A DNA stretch of 49,793 nucleotides from Myxococcales bacterium. GTDB lineage: Bacteria; Myxococcota_A; Polyangia; Polyangiales; Polyangiaceae. A program made the position numbers and the translations under genes. The first letter of the stretch is position 1; every line of letters begins with the position of its first letter. Positions 49,185 to 49,793 of the stretch are shown in pieces. The notes beneath the pieces were generated by a model, which was not told where the DNA came from, ran no database searches, and saw nothing but the letters and a program-made list of their open reading frames with translations. The DNA lies in assembly GCA_013297655.1 (NCBI GenBank), contig JAAFHV010000035.1:1-49793 (forward strand). Direction: 5' to 3'.

Positions 49185-49694
49185 GTGCAATTCGAAATTA
49201 CACACGAGCTTGATATCCCCCTCGATGCCGTCGAGCTCGCGTTCCTCTCGCCGGACCTCGGCAAGGTGCTCGTCGCGAAGCTCCCCCACATCGAGTCCCT
49301 CGATCAGAAGAGCCACGTCGTGGACGAGGCGCGCATGGAACGTGTGTGGGCCTTTCGCGCGAACGTGAAAATACCTGCGTTCGCCCAGAAGTACGTGACG
49401 CCAGAGATGTGCGCGTGGGAAGAGACCACGGTGTACGACATTCGTCGCCACGCCGCGTCTTGGCGCGTGCGGGCGCTGGTGAAGCCGGAGTGGCAAAAGT
49501 ACTTTGCCTCGAGCGGGAGCTACCTGCTCGAGCCGCTCGACGCGGGGCGCACCAAGCGCACCGTGCGCGGCACTTTGGACGTGAACGTGTCGCTCGTCGG
49601 CTCGATGGCCGAGAAGCTCATCTTCGCCGAGCTCGTCAAGAAGACGTTCGACGCCGAAGAGGCCACGCTGCGCGAGCTCGCTACCCTCGGCTGA
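49185..49694 (+). CDS. DUF2505 domain protein
   Basis: 169 residues. It starts at a GTG with AAGGA 6 nt upstream. It has the DUF2505/START-like look: MQFEITHELDIPLDAVELAFLSP, a long strand-rich middle with ERVWAFRAN, AWEETTVYDI and a final helix EKLIFAELVKKTFDAEEATL. Proteins of this group have a helix-grip fold and may bind hydrophobic ligands; function is not known. It follows the nucleotidyltransferase closely, which suggests co-transcription. Confidence 0.85.
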   Translation: MQFEITHELDIPLDAVELAFLSPDLGKVLVAKLPHIESLDQKSHVVDEARMERVWAFRANVKIPAFAQKYVTPEMCAWEETTVYDIRRHAASWRVRALVKPEWQKYFASSGSYLLEPLDAGRTKRTVRGTLDVNVSLVGSMAEKLIFAELVKKTFDAEEATLRELATLG

Positions 49695-49760
49695 CGCCTG
49701 CGTCGGCGCCTCTTCGCCCCGCGTTTGCAGCTCGCTTTGTCTTAGAAACGGAAGAGTCCC

Positions 49761-49793
49761 ATGTTGAAGCGTCTCCGCGCGAAGGTCTCGTCG
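49761..49793 (+). CDS. Start of a further gene, truncated by the window
   Basis: ATG 49761 has GGAAGAG 4 nt upstream and opens MLKRLRAKVSS before the window ends. The basic start could be a signal-peptide n-region or a soluble protein; nothing more can be said. Confidence 0.5.
   Translation, partial: MLKRLRAKVSS

Overview
The window is very GC-rich chromosomal DNA. Its gene content points to a myxobacterium-like member of the former Deltaproteobacteria (Polyangia/Sorangiineae-type): many lipoproteins and cysteine-rich secreted proteins of unknown function, two eukaryote-like Ser/Thr kinases (one fused to an AAA/TPR module), a PilZ protein, PEGA domains, and operons dominated by cell-envelope and signalling genes. 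This assignment rests on gene style, not on a marker gene. I see no rRNA, tRNA, CRISPR array, insertion sequence, phage module or replication origin, so it reads as chromosome backbone rather than a mobile island.

Layout. 1-7.7 kb: the end of an inositol-monophosphatase-family gene, four envelope or membrane proteins of unknown role (one a lipoprotein with a pilin-like C-terminus), a PilZ protein, an alkyltransferase-like (Atl) protein, a von Willebrand-like lipoprotein and an AraC/GyrI-type regulator. 7.8-11.2 kb: a stand-alone effector-binding (Cass2/GyrI-like) protein, a secreted protein translationally coupled to a HEAT-like lipoprotein, and a small Cys-rich lipoprotein. 11.3-18.9 kb: a 1335-residue kinase/AAA/TPR protein, and tsaE coupled to a CehA/McbA-type PHP metallohydrolase carrying five identical 27-bp repeats. 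19.6-22.7 kb: a large secreted protein with Ser/Thr-rich beta-strands and a DUF4136 lipoprotein, with a 35-bp tandem repeat and a strong bidirectional terminator between them.

23.0-29.0 kb is the most unusual block. A membrane Ser/Thr kinase with an external PEGA domain is followed, with overlaps or short gaps, by a TPR/PEGA protein, a 12-Cys lipoprotein, a LivJ-like binding lipoprotein and an NMT1/SsuA-like binding lipoprotein. There is no transporter permease or ATPase, only a possible permease stub. I infer a solute-binding-protein-coupled kinase signalling operon.

30.0-36.5 kb is a compact fatty-acid/acyl-CoA operon: a TetR regulator with a perfect 16-bp palindromic operator upstream, then acyl-CoA dehydrogenase, MaoC hydratase, high-molecular-weight FabG and thiolase. 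Together these cover the four chemical steps of beta-oxidation. Divergent from it is a hipA-hipB toxin-antitoxin pair in the reversed toxin-first order. 38.6-49.8 kb: an outer-membrane-type protein, an S9 peptidase, a zinc-ribbon membrane protein, an HD-domain phosphohydrolase, a transglutaminase/VWA coupled pair, a WXXGXW-repeat lipoprotein, a UDPGP-family nucleotidyltransferase, a DUF2505 protein and the start of a further gene.

Methods note: all family calls are from reading motifs by eye; no database search was run. Starts were moved inward from the longest open frame wherever a signal peptide, lipobox, Shine-Dalgarno (SD) sequence or ATGA overlap supported it.
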